In this document: one piece after another, positions 26,689 through 34,633 of the stretch
How the letters are laid out: each line of letters begins with the position of its first letter
How positions within the stretch are numbered: the first letter of the stretch is position 1
Assembly: GCF_022919835.1 (NCBI RefSeq)
Contig: NZ_CP095074.1
Location: 4,814,001-4,878,000 of the forward strand
Direction of reading: 5' to 3'
Length of the DNA: 64,000 nt
Origin: Halobacillus shinanisalinarum
Lineage (GTDB): Bacteria > Bacillota > Bacilli > Bacillales > Halobacillaceae
Notes under the pieces: generated by a model
What the model was told of the DNA's origin: nothing
The model's input: the letters and a program-made list of their open reading frames with translations, nothing else
Databases searched by the model: none
Made by a program: the position numbers and the translations under genes

Positions 26689-26949
26689 ATGAAAAGTACA
26701 GGCATTGTTAGAAATTTGGACGATTTAGGAAGGATTGTTATCCCAATTGAATTGAGACGCACTTTAGATATAAGTGAAAGGGAACCGCTGGAGATCTTTA
26801 TGGATGATGAAAAGATCATTCTTCGTAAGTACAAGCCTAGTGAAGAAAAGCAGGAAGTGCTCAAAGATTTACACACTTTATTGGAAACTGAAAAAGATCC
26901 AACAGTCAAAGACATGCTGCAAGATGTGATCGCTTATGTGGGCAAATAA
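26689..26949 (+). CDS. AbrB-family transition-state-type regulator
   Basis: This 86-residue protein begins with the AbrB swapped-hairpin DNA-binding domain: MKSTGIVRNLDDLGRIVIPIELRRTL through PLEIFMDDEKIILRKY (residues 1-48). A short helical tail follows. Similar small AbrB proteins are frequent in Bacillus phages and may modulate host or phage promoters. AAAGGGGG ribosome site. Confidence 0.9.
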   Translation: MKSTGIVRNLDDLGRIVIPIELRRTLDISEREPLEIFMDDEKIILRKYKPSEEKQEVLKDLHTLLETEKDPTVKDMLQDVIAYVGK

Positions 26950-26951
26950 AA

Positions 26952-26979
26952 AGCTACCTGGTCTCCACACCAGATAGCT
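26952..26979 (-). terminator. Leftward-oriented terminator-like hairpin
   Basis: AGCTACCTGG pairs with CCAGATAGCT (one mismatch) around an 8-base loop. The A-run AATAAAAA on its left means a T-run on the minus strand, so it would stop leftward transcripts, although no leftward gene is visible to its right. See the structured RNA at 27054-27155. Confidence 0.55.
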
Positions 26980-27053
26980 ACTGACAAACTCACAATTATA
27001 ATATCATGTTGTTCATGTTTTGGGCAAGGATGGTAGAAGTTGTTAGTTATTAT

Positions 27054-27155
27054 CTACGGCAGGCGTGGTGAACCTGTCGTCGTGGGTAGGAGGCTCGTTT
27101 CATCCAAAACCTCTCTGCTCAGGGTTTCCTGCCTACGACGATGTGTTCCCACATC
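27054..27155 (+). ncRNA. Candidate structured RNA leader (unidentified)
   Basis: A gene-free stretch folds into several stems. ACGGCAGG pairs with CCTGTCGT (27073-27080). A 14-bp helix joins 27078-27091 and 27127-27140. GATGTG-TTCC-CACATC (27140-27155) forms a compact hairpin just before the ribosome site GAAAGAGGTG of the gene at 27174. GGCAGG can alternatively pair with CCTGCC (27129-27134), so mutually exclusive folds exist. Three pairs are G-U on the plus strand and would be C-A mismatches on the other, pointing to a plus-strand RNA. No known riboswitch class is recognised. Confidence 0.45.
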
Positions 27156-27173
27156 AGAAAGAGGTGAAAACGA

Positions 27174-27395
27174 ATGAAATGTATAGGCTGTCAAAAACAA
27201 CCGCACGAGCTTTCCGAATACGTGCAACAAGCTACAGTCCATGAAATGTCACCTGTTGAATATGTACGTATGGATGAAGGCACTTATGACATTAAAACGG
27301 ACATGTTCTGCTGTACAGGTTGTTACGTTCAGTTGGGGTTGCCGTTAAACACTCAGCTGATTGGAATGTATCAGCATGCAGCAGAAGCCCATTAA
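27174..27395 (+). CDS. Small cysteine-rich phage protein (possible zinc finger)
   Basis: This 73-residue protein starts with a CIGC pair (residues 3-6) and has FCCTGCY near residue 47, so four cysteines could bind zinc. It follows the structured leader directly. No named family recognised. Confidence 0.65.
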   Translation: MKCIGCQKQPHELSEYVQQATVHEMSPVEYVRMDEGTYDIKTDMFCCTGCYVQLGLPLNTQLIGMYQHAAEAH

Positions 27396-27418
27396 AAAAG
27401 AACCGCATGGCAGTGCGG
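27392..27418 (-). terminator. Second leftward-oriented hairpin
   Basis: CCGCA pairs with TGCGG (27403-27407 with 27414-27418). The A-run on its left (27392-27400, including the stop codon) gives a T-run on the minus strand. On the plus strand no T-run follows. It may stop antisense transcription in the early region. Confidence 0.4.
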
Positions 27419-27472
27419 CCCTTTAAAGAAACATATTTGAAACTATTGTAGCACATTAAAGGAGGAAGTTGA

Positions 27473-27868
27473 ATGCTGAATAACGCGTCCGAAGCAAATA
27501 GCGTATTCCGTGACATGTTGGGCTTAAAAAACCAACGTAAGTCTCTTACAGATAAGATCGATAGTCGTAAAGCTCACCTTATTATGTATCTGAAGCAAAA
27601 TGGTCCGACTCTTGTTTATAACGGGGAGAAACCAACCATTATCGAGGTTGTTAAAAAATCCGTTAAACAAATTGATAAAGCAGCTCTTGCTTATGACCTT
27701 GGCATTCCTGCCAATAGCCTCACTCCCATTCGTATCGCAAAACTTGTAGAGGATGGCAAGCTAACCTATGCCAAAATCCTTGAGTACCAGTACGAAGAAG
27801 AGGACTACAGATTAAGACAGCACAAAGCCAAGAAAAAAGAAATTGAGAAATTCCGTAACCAAAAATAG
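27473..27868 (+). CDS. Hypothetical phage protein
   Basis: The 131-residue, Lys-rich product is preceded by AAAGGAGGAAG. The N-terminal coiled-coil-like part (MLGLKNQRKSLTDKIDSRKAHL) and the charged C-terminus are visible, but no family is recognised. First of the string of genes leading to the replication module. Confidence 0.7.
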   Translation: MLNNASEANSVFRDMLGLKNQRKSLTDKIDSRKAHLIMYLKQNGPTLVYNGEKPTIIEVVKKSVKQIDKAALAYDLGIPANSLTPIRIAKLVEDGKLTYAKILEYQYEEEDYRLRQHKAKKKEIEKFRNQK

Positions 27869-27882
27869 GAGGATGATCATTC

Positions 27883-28272
27883 ATGGAAATTAAATTGACG
27901 ATTGAAGCACCGGGGTTAGAAAAAGCCTTACTATCTTTATCCACTTCACTGGAAGGGACCACGTTAGGTCAAGTGGTGGATCCAGGCAGTAAAGCAGAAG
28001 ATAAGCCATCACCTAAGAAAGAGAAAGCAAAGGAAGAGGACAAAAAAGAACCAAAAGAAGAACCTGCACCAGTGAAGGAAGAAGTACCAAAAGAAGAGAA
28101 GAGTGAGCCATCCATTTCCTTAGAGATCGTCCGTGGCAAGTTGGCCAAGATTTCTCAAGCAGGAAAGCAAGCTGAGGTTAAGGCATTGATTCAAGAGTTT
28201 GGAGCCAAGAAGCTCACAGATATTGATAAAAGTAAATATGCGGAACTACTTGAAGCTGCGGAGAAATTGTAA
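27883..28272 (+). CDS. Hypothetical phage protein with Lys/Glu/Pro-rich linker
   Basis: The 129-residue protein has a short N-terminal domain (MEIKLTIEAPGLEKALLSLS), a low-complexity Lys/Glu/Pro linker at about residues 42-80, and a C-terminal helical part (EIVRGKLAKISQAGKQAEVKAL) reminiscent of SAP-like or rRNA-binding helices. Such proteins precede DUF2800 genes in Firmicutes phages. Function unknown. One-base overlap with the next gene. Confidence 0.75.
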   Translation: MEIKLTIEAPGLEKALLSLSTSLEGTTLGQVVDPGSKAEDKPSPKKEKAKEEDKKEPKEEPAPVKEEVPKEEKSEPSISLEIVRGKLAKISQAGKQAEVKALIQEFGAKKLTDIDKSKYAELLEAAEKL

Positions 28273-29447
28273 TGAGTGGTCACGCTACAAGAGATCACGC
28301 CATTCTTTCGGCTTCCGGTTCTAGTCGATGGTTGACTTGTACCCCAAGCGCTCAGCTGGAAGAACAGTATGAAAATACAACGAGTGTCTTTGCTGAAGAA
28401 GGAACGACAGCGCATGAACTAGCAGAGGATTTTCTTCGGAAAGAGTTAGGGTTAATCGCTAAAGGCACTTTCACACGTAGGCTAAACAAGATGAAAAAAG
28501 AAAATGAACATTACTCACAGTCCATGCTCGACTACGTGGAGAATTACGCAACTATCGTCTTGGAACATATCAGTGAACTAAAGCAATATTCCTCTGATGT
28601 CCTTACATTGCTAGAAGAACGACTCGACTTTAGTCGGTGGGTTCCGCAAGGGTTCGGAACAGGTGACGTTGTTTTAGTCGCTGATCAGACGTTAGAAGTT
28701 ATTGATTTGAAGTATGGTAAAGGCGTTCCTGTTAGTGCTGAAGGAAATACGCAAATGCGTTTATATGCATTAGGCGCCTTAAACCAATTTGAAATGTTGT
28801 ATGACATTGAAAATGTCCGCATGACCATTGTTCAGCCAAGGCTGGACAGTGTGTCTACGGACGAGATAGCAGCTAGTGATTTACTTGATTGGGCCGATGA
28901 GGTTGTCCAACCAAAAGCACACGAAGCTATCGAGGGAGAGGGAAACTTTGTCGCTGGTGAACATTGCCGGTTCTGTAAAGCCAGGAGCCAATGCAGGGCT
29001 CGGGCAGAAAAGAACTTAGAGCTTGCCCAACATGACTTTCAAGAACCTCCACTACTATCTTATGAAGAGATCGGTGAAATATTACCAAAAGCGGACGAGC
29101 TTCAAAAATGGGCAAAGGATGTTCAAAACTATGCCTTAGATCAGGCAGAGAAACACGGGGCGAAATTCCCGGGATACAAGCTCGTTGAAGGACGAAGCAA
29201 CCGCAAGTACACGGATGAAGCAGCTGTGATTAAGCGTTTGAAAGATGAAGGATACAGTGAGGAAGACATTTATGACATGAAGGTAAACGGCATTACGAAG
29301 ATGGAGAAGGCCATCGGGAAAAAGCCGTTTAAAGAATATCTATCTGAATACGTCATCAAGCCGGCCGGTAAACCGACGCTCGTTAAGGAATCGGATAAGC
29401 GTCCAGAGATCAACTCAACAGATTCAGCCGTAGAAGATTTTAGCTAA
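28272..29447 (+). CDS. DUF2800 protein, PD-(D/E)XK nuclease-like
   Basis: The 391-residue protein starts SASGSSRWLTCTPSAQLEEQ, the DUF2800 signature, and has TGDVVLVADQTLEVIDLKYGKG with the acidic D...D-x-K nuclease core near residues 135-155. The cysteine motif CRFCKARSQC near residues 235-245 recalls the Fe-S cluster of AddB/Cas4-type nucleases, though one more Cys would be needed. It probably acts in phage recombination or replication together with the DUF2815 gene. Confidence 0.88.
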   Translation: MSGHATRDHAILSASGSSRWLTCTPSAQLEEQYENTTSVFAEEGTTAHELAEDFLRKELGLIAKGTFTRRLNKMKKENEHYSQSMLDYVENYATIVLEHISELKQYSSDVLTLLEERLDFSRWVPQGFGTGDVVLVADQTLEVIDLKYGKGVPVSAEGNTQMRLYALGALNQFEMLYDIENVRMTIVQPRLDSVSTDEIAASDLLDWADEVVQPKAHEAIEGEGNFVAGEHCRFCKARSQCRARAEKNLELAQHDFQEPPLLSYEEIGEILPKADELQKWAKDVQNYALDQAEKHGAKFPGYKLVEGRSNRKYTDEAAVIKRLKDEGYSEEDIYDMKVNGITKMEKAIGKKPFKEYLSEYVIKPAGKPTLVKESDKRPEINSTDSAVEDFS

Positions 29448-29474
29448 AAATAACCAAAAGGGAGAGATTCACAC

Positions 29475-30044
29475 ATGGCAAAACTAAATGAAACAAAAGT
29501 TGTAACAAACGAGGCACGCTTTTCCTACACACACGTATTCGAGCCGCATGCAATTGAGGGCAACGATCCAAAGTATAGCGTGGCCATCCTTATCCCTAAA
29601 AAGGATAAAGAAACAATTGAATGTGTAGAAAAGGCAATTGAAGCAGCGAAGCAAGCAGGGAAGTCGTCCAAGTTTAGTGGTAAGATCCCGCCTACTTTGA
29701 AAACCCCTTTACGTGATGGGGATGAAGAACGACCGGATGATGAAGCGTATCAAGGTCACTACTTCATGAATGCTACGTCGAAAACAAAGCCAGGTCTCGT
29801 GAAGAAAGGATCAGCTGGTTTACTGGAAATTACGGATGAAGCAGAACTTTATTCAGGGTGTTATGGAAAAGCTTCCGTCAATTTCTTCCCGTTCAACTCT
29901 AACGGAAATAAAGGGGTCGCTTGTGGACTGAATAACCTTCTTAAGACAAATGATGGTGAAGCCCTAGCAGGTAAGCCGAATGCTACTGATGACTTCGCTG
30001 ACGAACTGGATGGAGACGACGATGACGACGATTTCTTAGGTTAA
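29475..30044 (+). CDS. DUF2815 protein, probable phage single-stranded DNA-binding protein
   Basis: This 189-residue protein matches DUF2815 (ETKVVTNEARFSYTHVFEP; KYSVAILIPKKDKET; CYGKASVNFFPF). The C-terminus is a strongly acidic run of Asp ending DDDFLG, like the partner-binding tail of bacterial SSBs. Located between the DUF2800 nuclease and DNA polymerase. SSB role is inferred from fold family and tail. Confidence 0.88.
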   Translation: MAKLNETKVVTNEARFSYTHVFEPHAIEGNDPKYSVAILIPKKDKETIECVEKAIEAAKQAGKSSKFSGKIPPTLKTPLRDGDEERPDDEAYQGHYFMNATSKTKPGLVKKGSAGLLEITDEAELYSGCYGKASVNFFPFNSNGNKGVACGLNNLLKTNDGEALAGKPNATDDFADELDGDDDDDDFLG

Positions 30045-30107
30045 TAGACATGGCTAGGGGGAGTGCTATAGCTCCCCTTTTCTATACAAAGAAAGGGTGG
30101 GAAATAT

Positions 30108-30377
30108 ATGAAAGTCCCGGCAACGATTGAAGTGTTGGACGATATCCGGAGAGAACGGATCAGGCAAGAAAAGAAGTGGGGAAAGCAAAGGCACGATTAT
30201 CCTTTCTGGCTGACCATATTGACTGAGGAAGTAGGCGAAGTTGCTCAGGCCATGCAGCAAGGAAGCGTAGCTTATAAGCAGTCGGATTCGGATGATCTAT
30301 ATGAAGAGTTGATCCAAGTGGCAGCAGTGGCAACCGCAATCGCTGAACAAGTGAAAGAAGAGCGTGAACAATCATGA
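30108..30377 (+). CDS. MazG-like nucleotide pyrophosphohydrolase
   Basis: The 89-residue helical protein carries the MazG-type metal motif EEVGEVAQAM (EExxE) near residues 43-52 and a second acidic pair DLYEELIQVA. The IRRERIRQEKKWG start is typical of phage members. It may hydrolyse (d)NTPs or alarmones. Overlaps the polymerase start by four bases. Confidence 0.85.
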   Translation: MKVPATIEVLDDIRRERIRQEKKWGKQRHDYPFWLTILTEEVGEVAQAMQQGSVAYKQSDSDDLYEELIQVAAVATAIAEQVKEEREQS

Positions 30378-32317
30378 CCACACTCTCCATTGACATTGAA
30401 ACTTATAGCTCTACCGACCTTAAAAAGACAGGCGTGTATCGCTACGTGGAAGCTGATGATTTTGAAATTCTACTCTTTGCTTATGCATTCGGTGACGATC
30501 CCGTGGAGGTCATCGATCTAGCTCAGGGCGAAAAGCTACCCGTTGTTGTGATCAAAGCACTTCAAGATCGAGAGATCATGAAAACAGCTTTTAATGCCAA
30601 CTTTGAACGGGTTTGTATCTCCAAACATTTTGACATTAAACAATACGAAACACAATGGCGCTGTACAGCCGTGAAATCTATGAATCTAGGCTTACCCGGT
30701 TATCTGGATGGGGTGGCCAAGGCCATGAACTTAGACGTTCAAAAAGATTCAGCTGGTAAAGCCCTGATCCGTTACTTCTCCATGCCATGTAAACCAAACA
30801 AGAAGAATGAAGGGCGTACACGGAACCTCCCTCACCATGATGAAGAGAAATGGCAGCAGTACAAAGATTATTGCGTGATGGACGTTGAGGTCGAACGTGG
30901 CATAAAAGAAAAGTTGGATAAGTTTCAGCTTCCAGACATGGAACACCGCATGTGGGAGTTAGATCAAAAGATCAATGATTTTGGAGTCGAAGTGGACCCG
31001 GACGTTGTTAAAAATGCCATTGAAATCAATAGGGTGTATCAAAAGAAGCTCAAGGCAGAAGCAATTGAACTAACAGGCTTAGATAATCCAAACAGTACCG
31101 CCCAGCTAGGGGAGTGGCTGAAAAACCAAGGTGTGCAGGCTCCTAACCTTCAAAAGGCAACAGTAGAAAAACTGCTTGAGGAAACTAGCGGAGACGTGAA
31201 ACGGGTGCTTGAAATACGGCTTGAGTCTTCCAAGACATCCATTAAGAAGTATCAAGCTATGGAACGGGCCATGTGTGAAGATCATCGAGTAAGAGGGTTA
31301 ATGCAGTTTTACGGTGCCGGTCGTACTGGACGATGGGCAGGGCGCCTTGTCCAGGTGCAGAACCTTCCACGAAACTATTTAAACGATCTGGATCTGGCAA
31401 GAAATCTATTGAAGCAGGGTGAGTTTGAAACGCTTGAGCTGTTGTTCGGGGATGTACCGGACGTGCTGTCTCAGTTGATCCGGACAGCGTTTGTTCCTAA
31501 GAAGGGTTATCGCTTAACGGTGTCCGACTTCTCTGCCATTGAAGCTCGTGTTATTGCTTGGCTTGCGGATGAAACGTGGCGCTTGGATGTGTTCGATGGT
31601 CACGGAAAGATTTATGAAGCCTCAGCAGCTCAAATGTTTAATGTACCCGTTGAATCAATTTCGAAAGGCGATCCATTAAGGCAAAAAGGGAAGATTTCTG
31701 AATTGGCTCTCGGCTATCAAGGAAGTGTTGGCGCCTTGAAGCAAATGGGGGCGTTAGACATGGGGCTTGAAGAAGATGAACTGCCTGAACTTGTGAGCTC
31801 ATGGCGTGAAGCGAACCCAAACATTAAGAAGTTTTGGTATGACGTGGAGAAGTCCGCTATTCAAGCTCTCCAGAACAAAACGACCGTAACGATGCCTCAC
31901 GGTCTTAGCTTCTTCTATCAATCAGGCGTGTTGTTCATAGGGTTACCGTCTGGGCGAAAACTGGCCTATGCCAAACCCAAGTTAGAAAAAGATGAACGGT
32001 TTAACAAAGACAAGATCACCTATATGGGCACAGAAGCCGGTGGCAAGTGGGCAAGACTTGACACCTACGGTGGGAAGCTCGTGGAGAACATTGTTCAGGC
32101 CGTAGCCAGAGATTGCTTGGCTCTTTCTATGATACGTCTGGACGATGCCGGTTATGACATTATTTTTCACGTCCATGATGAAGCAGTCATTGAAACGTTA
32201 GAAAATCAGGACGCACTTGAGGATATAGAGGGCATTATGGGGCAACCGATTGAATGGGCAAAGGGCTTGCCATTAAATGCTGATGGGTTTGTCACTCATT
32301 ACTACATGAAAGATTAG
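30374..32317 (+). CDS. Phage family A DNA polymerase
   Basis: The 647-residue polymerase starts with a DnaQ-like proofreading domain (LSIDIETYSS, Asp and Glu at residues 6 and 8). The family A polymerase motifs follow: A SDFSAIEARVIAW (about 385), B RQKGKISELALGYQG (about 436) and C FHVHDEAV (about 598). The N-terminal 5' nuclease of Pol I is absent, as in many phages. It should replicate the phage genome together with the VapE-type helicase. Confidence 0.95.
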   Translation: MTTLSIDIETYSSTDLKKTGVYRYVEADDFEILLFAYAFGDDPVEVIDLAQGEKLPVVVIKALQDREIMKTAFNANFERVCISKHFDIKQYETQWRCTAVKSMNLGLPGYLDGVAKAMNLDVQKDSAGKALIRYFSMPCKPNKKNEGRTRNLPHHDEEKWQQYKDYCVMDVEVERGIKEKLDKFQLPDMEHRMWELDQKINDFGVEVDPDVVKNAIEINRVYQKKLKAEAIELTGLDNPNSTAQLGEWLKNQGVQAPNLQKATVEKLLEETSGDVKRVLEIRLESSKTSIKKYQAMERAMCEDHRVRGLMQFYGAGRTGRWAGRLVQVQNLPRNYLNDLDLARNLLKQGEFETLELLFGDVPDVLSQLIRTAFVPKKGYRLTVSDFSAIEARVIAWLADETWRLDVFDGHGKIYEASAAQMFNVPVESISKGDPLRQKGKISELALGYQGSVGALKQMGALDMGLEEDELPELVSSWREANPNIKKFWYDVEKSAIQALQNKTTVTMPHGLSFFYQSGVLFIGLPSGRKLAYAKPKLEKDERFNKDKITYMGTEAGGKWARLDTYGGKLVENIVQAVARDCLALSMIRLDDAGYDIIFHVHDEAVIETLENQDALEDIEGIMGQPIEWAKGLPLNADGFVTHYYMKD

Positions 32318-32330
32318 GGGGAATCTGATT

Positions 32331-32747
32331 ATGGATATTGTCGTGAACGGCTCTTTCCAGAACGTTAAAGAGGAAATGAAAGCTTTACGATCAGCTGCAC
32401 TTGATGAAGCTAGGAACATTAAAAAGCAATATAAAAAAGATGATGAGATACCTCTTAAGGTGGAAAGAGAATATGACCGTTTATTGGAACAGGCTGAGCT
32501 CTTAAAGGTGTCAGCAATCAATCCAATTCAGCTTGAGAGTGGGTTAATTATAAACTACGAGCTCGTTAAGCAGTTAATGAAGAAGCTAAAAGGCTTCAAG
32601 ATTTCCATGGAGGAAAAGGATGGTCAGTTGATAATCAACTACTCTAAAGGTAGCACAAAAGGAACATTCACGCTTTATCACTTATACAAACTACCCTCAC
32701 TTATACAGATGCCTAAAGGTCAGATCATGGAGGAGTATCTTCTATGA
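32331..32747 (+). CDS. Hypothetical phage protein
   Basis: The 138-residue protein sits in the replication module behind AGGGGGAATC. It has a charged helical N-terminus (KEEMKALRSAALDEARNIKKQYKK) and a beta-like C-terminus (INYSKGSTKGTFTLYHLYKLP). No known family recognised. ATGA overlap with the next gene. Confidence 0.7.
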   Translation: MDIVVNGSFQNVKEEMKALRSAALDEARNIKKQYKKDDEIPLKVEREYDRLLEQAELLKVSAINPIQLESGLIINYELVKQLMKKLKGFKISMEEKDGQLIINYSKGSTKGTFTLYHLYKLPSLIQMPKGQIMEEYLL

Positions 32748-33028
32748 GAGAAATTAAACGTCGCATAAACGTGCTGTTAGATGAACAGGAAGCCAAAGGC
32801 ATCGAAACGTATGGCCAAAGTTTAGAGGATTGCCCGGAAAATGATTATGACTGGAATCGCATGACGATGGAGGAGCTGATCGACGCTCTCCAGTACCAGG
32901 TGAAAGAAAACATCCGTCTCCAGAACAGTATCAAGATCATTAAGACGAAAAAGGGTGTACCTACTGTAATTCATGTGGACGGTAAACGGTTCGTCTATGA
33001 TCCGAATACGAAGGATGTGAAGGCGTGA
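32744..33028 (+). CDS. Hypothetical phage protein
   Basis: The 94-residue protein contains ETYGQSLEDCPENDYDWNRMTMEELIDALQYQ, resembling small phage proteins related to nucleotide-metabolism helices, and ends in a beta-like segment. Translationally coupled to the upstream gene. About 80 bp follow without a convincing gene. Confidence 0.65.
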   Translation: MREIKRRINVLLDEQEAKGIETYGQSLEDCPENDYDWNRMTMEELIDALQYQVKENIRLQNSIKIIKTKKGVPTVIHVDGKRFVYDPNTKDVKA

Positions 33029-33108
33029 CTGATCTAATCGCCTATATGTTTCTGGATCCTATGCTATGTGGCCTTGTTACTGATTGATAAAGAATAGGAG
33101 GAGTTCGA

Positions 33109-33369
33109 ATGCCTTACAAAGACAATGAACAGGTACAAATGACTCTGGAACGTTATGAAGATATGCAAAGTCAACTGCAAGCTTTTGAGGATTTGAAACA
33201 GCGCTTCTTTACAGTAACAGAAAAGGAAGATCATGTATCTGTGATTGTTCACTTAGATGAGATTGAGAAGTGGTCGAAAGAGAATCATCGAGGTGGGTTA
33301 AAGAGCTTCACTCTTAATCAAAGGAAAGAAGTTGAAGCCATTGCTTATGTGGGAGTGAAGCCAGAATGA
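33109..33369 (+). CDS. Hypothetical phage protein
   Basis: The 86-residue soluble protein is preceded by ATAGGAGGAG. A helical stretch around residues 10-30 (LERYEDMQSQLQAFEDLKQR) is visible. No family recognised. Four-base overlap with the next gene. Confidence 0.65.
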   Translation: MPYKDNEQVQMTLERYEDMQSQLQAFEDLKQRFFTVTEKEDHVSVIVHLDEIEKWSKENHRGGLKSFTLNQRKEVEAIAYVGVKPE

Positions 33370-33629
33370 GTGAAGTTCAATACGACGATTACGGTCGGAT
33401 GAAGTACCATCCCGACTTTCACCCAAACCATGGGAAGAAGATGACTAATGATGAAATCTCCTACATGTGCCGTTTTTGGGAAACTGATGGAGCAAAGAGC
33501 ATCGCTGCGGCTCTCGGTAGAACTGAAAAGACATTGATGAGTAAAGTGTCAATGCTTCGAAAACAAGGGCGTTTTGATTATTATATGGAGCGCTGGAATC
33601 GGATGGAGGCGAAGGAAGCATGTATCTGA
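33366..33629 (+). CDS. Small helix-turn-helix phage protein
   Basis: The 87-residue protein carries NDEISYMCRFWETDGAKSIAAALGRTEKTLMSKV, which fits a Myb-like helix-turn-helix frequent in Firmicutes phage replication regions. Probably DNA binding. Coupled on both sides by short overlaps. Confidence 0.72.
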   Translation: MSEVQYDDYGRMKYHPDFHPNHGKKMTNDEISYMCRFWETDGAKSIAAALGRTEKTLMSKVSMLRKQGRFDYYMERWNRMEAKEACI

Positions 33630-33859
33630 AATGTATTGAATCTGTTCATATGAATGTTGAAAAAATTTACCAAGCCTTTACAGAAGGTGAAAAGTATAGA
33701 GCACGGTGGGGAGTTGTAAAAGGGAGCAATGATGACCCTTATGCGTTCGAAAGGGTTCTAAAAGCTATAAATGATAAAGGTGAAAGCCATATCATAAAAA
33801 ACCGTGAAAATGATGAACTGGATGCTTTCTTTTATAAACACTTTGAGGAGGATAACTAA
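33620..33859 (+). CDS. Hypothetical phage protein
   Basis: The 79-residue acidic protein has VHMNVEKIYQAFTEGEKYRARWG and an acidic C-terminus. It overlaps the upstream gene by ten bases; an internal ATG at 33650 is an alternative start. Function unknown. Confidence 0.62.
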   Translation: MYLKCIESVHMNVEKIYQAFTEGEKYRARWGVVKGSNDDPYAFERVLKAINDKGESHIIKNRENDELDAFFYKHFEEDN

Positions 33860-34633
33860 ATGAGTGATGTAAAAACCTATCAAATGCCCCAGTCCGATCA
33901 GGAACAACGGAAGAAGCGGTCTCCTAACTTCTATATCGAGTGTAAGGAGATAGGGATGCTTGATAAGGATGTTGCCAGTCGAATGGGTATTAGTCCTGCT
34001 AACCTAAGTATTTTAAAAGGTCGTTGGGACTTCGTCGGTAAGAGTCTGGAACAGATGAAAGCCAAATTGAAGCAAGAAACCAAGAAATCATACATCAAGA
34101 ATAAAGGCACCATGAAAGATGACATAAAAGAAGATGTGGAAAAAGCTCAGGAAGAAAAGGAAGCTGCTGCCCCTGTTCAACCGAAAGAGCAAGAGGATCC
34201 ACACGCTGATTATGAAAAGTACATGAAAGAGTTAAAGCAGAAGCTGAATGATGAAACGGGAGCTAAGACAGCGCTTGAAGATAAAGTGAAGCAACTGGAA
34301 GAAGATAATCAAGAGGATAAAGAGAAAAGAAATTATTGGGAGAGAGAATACAAACGTGCGGATGCTGCAAGGGAAAGATGGAAGTCTGAACACGTTTCCT
34401 TGAAAGGAGAACTTGATCGTCTTCAAGCTGATCAGCAACCTAAGCAAACAGTAAGTGAGCTTAATGAGAAAATCGGAGATTTAAAAGAGTGGATTCAGTC
34501 ACTTGAACAAGAAAATATGAGGTTGGAGAACGAAAAAGAAAATTATAAGCAATCGTTTAAAGTTGTAAGTGATCAGTTAGGGGAGAGTAAACAAAGATCC
34601 TATCACTTGTTTGAGCTCGTGAAAATGGGATGA
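33860..34633 (+). CDS. Phage helix-turn-helix protein with long coiled coil
   Basis: The 257-residue protein starts with a helix-turn-helix-like segment (ECKEIGMLDKDVASRMGISPANLSILKGRWDFVGKS, residues 28-63). A charged region leads into long coiled-coil heptads (about 115-245; LEDKVKQLEEDNQEDKEK). It may be a replication-initiation accessory or regulator; it lies directly upstream of the VapE-type helicase. Confidence 0.7.
   Translation: MSDVKTYQMPQSDQEQRKKRSPNFYIECKEIGMLDKDVASRMGISPANLSILKGRWDFVGKSLEQMKAKLKQETKKSYIKNKGTMKDDIKEDVEKAQEEKEAAAPVQPKEQEDPHADYEKYMKELKQKLNDETGAKTALEDKVKQLEEDNQEDKEKRNYWEREYKRADAARERWKSEHVSLKGELDRLQADQQPKQTVSELNEKIGDLKEWIQSLEQENMRLENEKENYKQSFKVVSDQLGESKQRSYHLFELVKMG

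Noticed and set aside
33025..33087. Twenty-codon frame starting GTG with GTGA overlap behind the gene ending at 33028
   Set aside because: Too short, no ribosome site of its own and no recognisable feature; chance coupling is likely.
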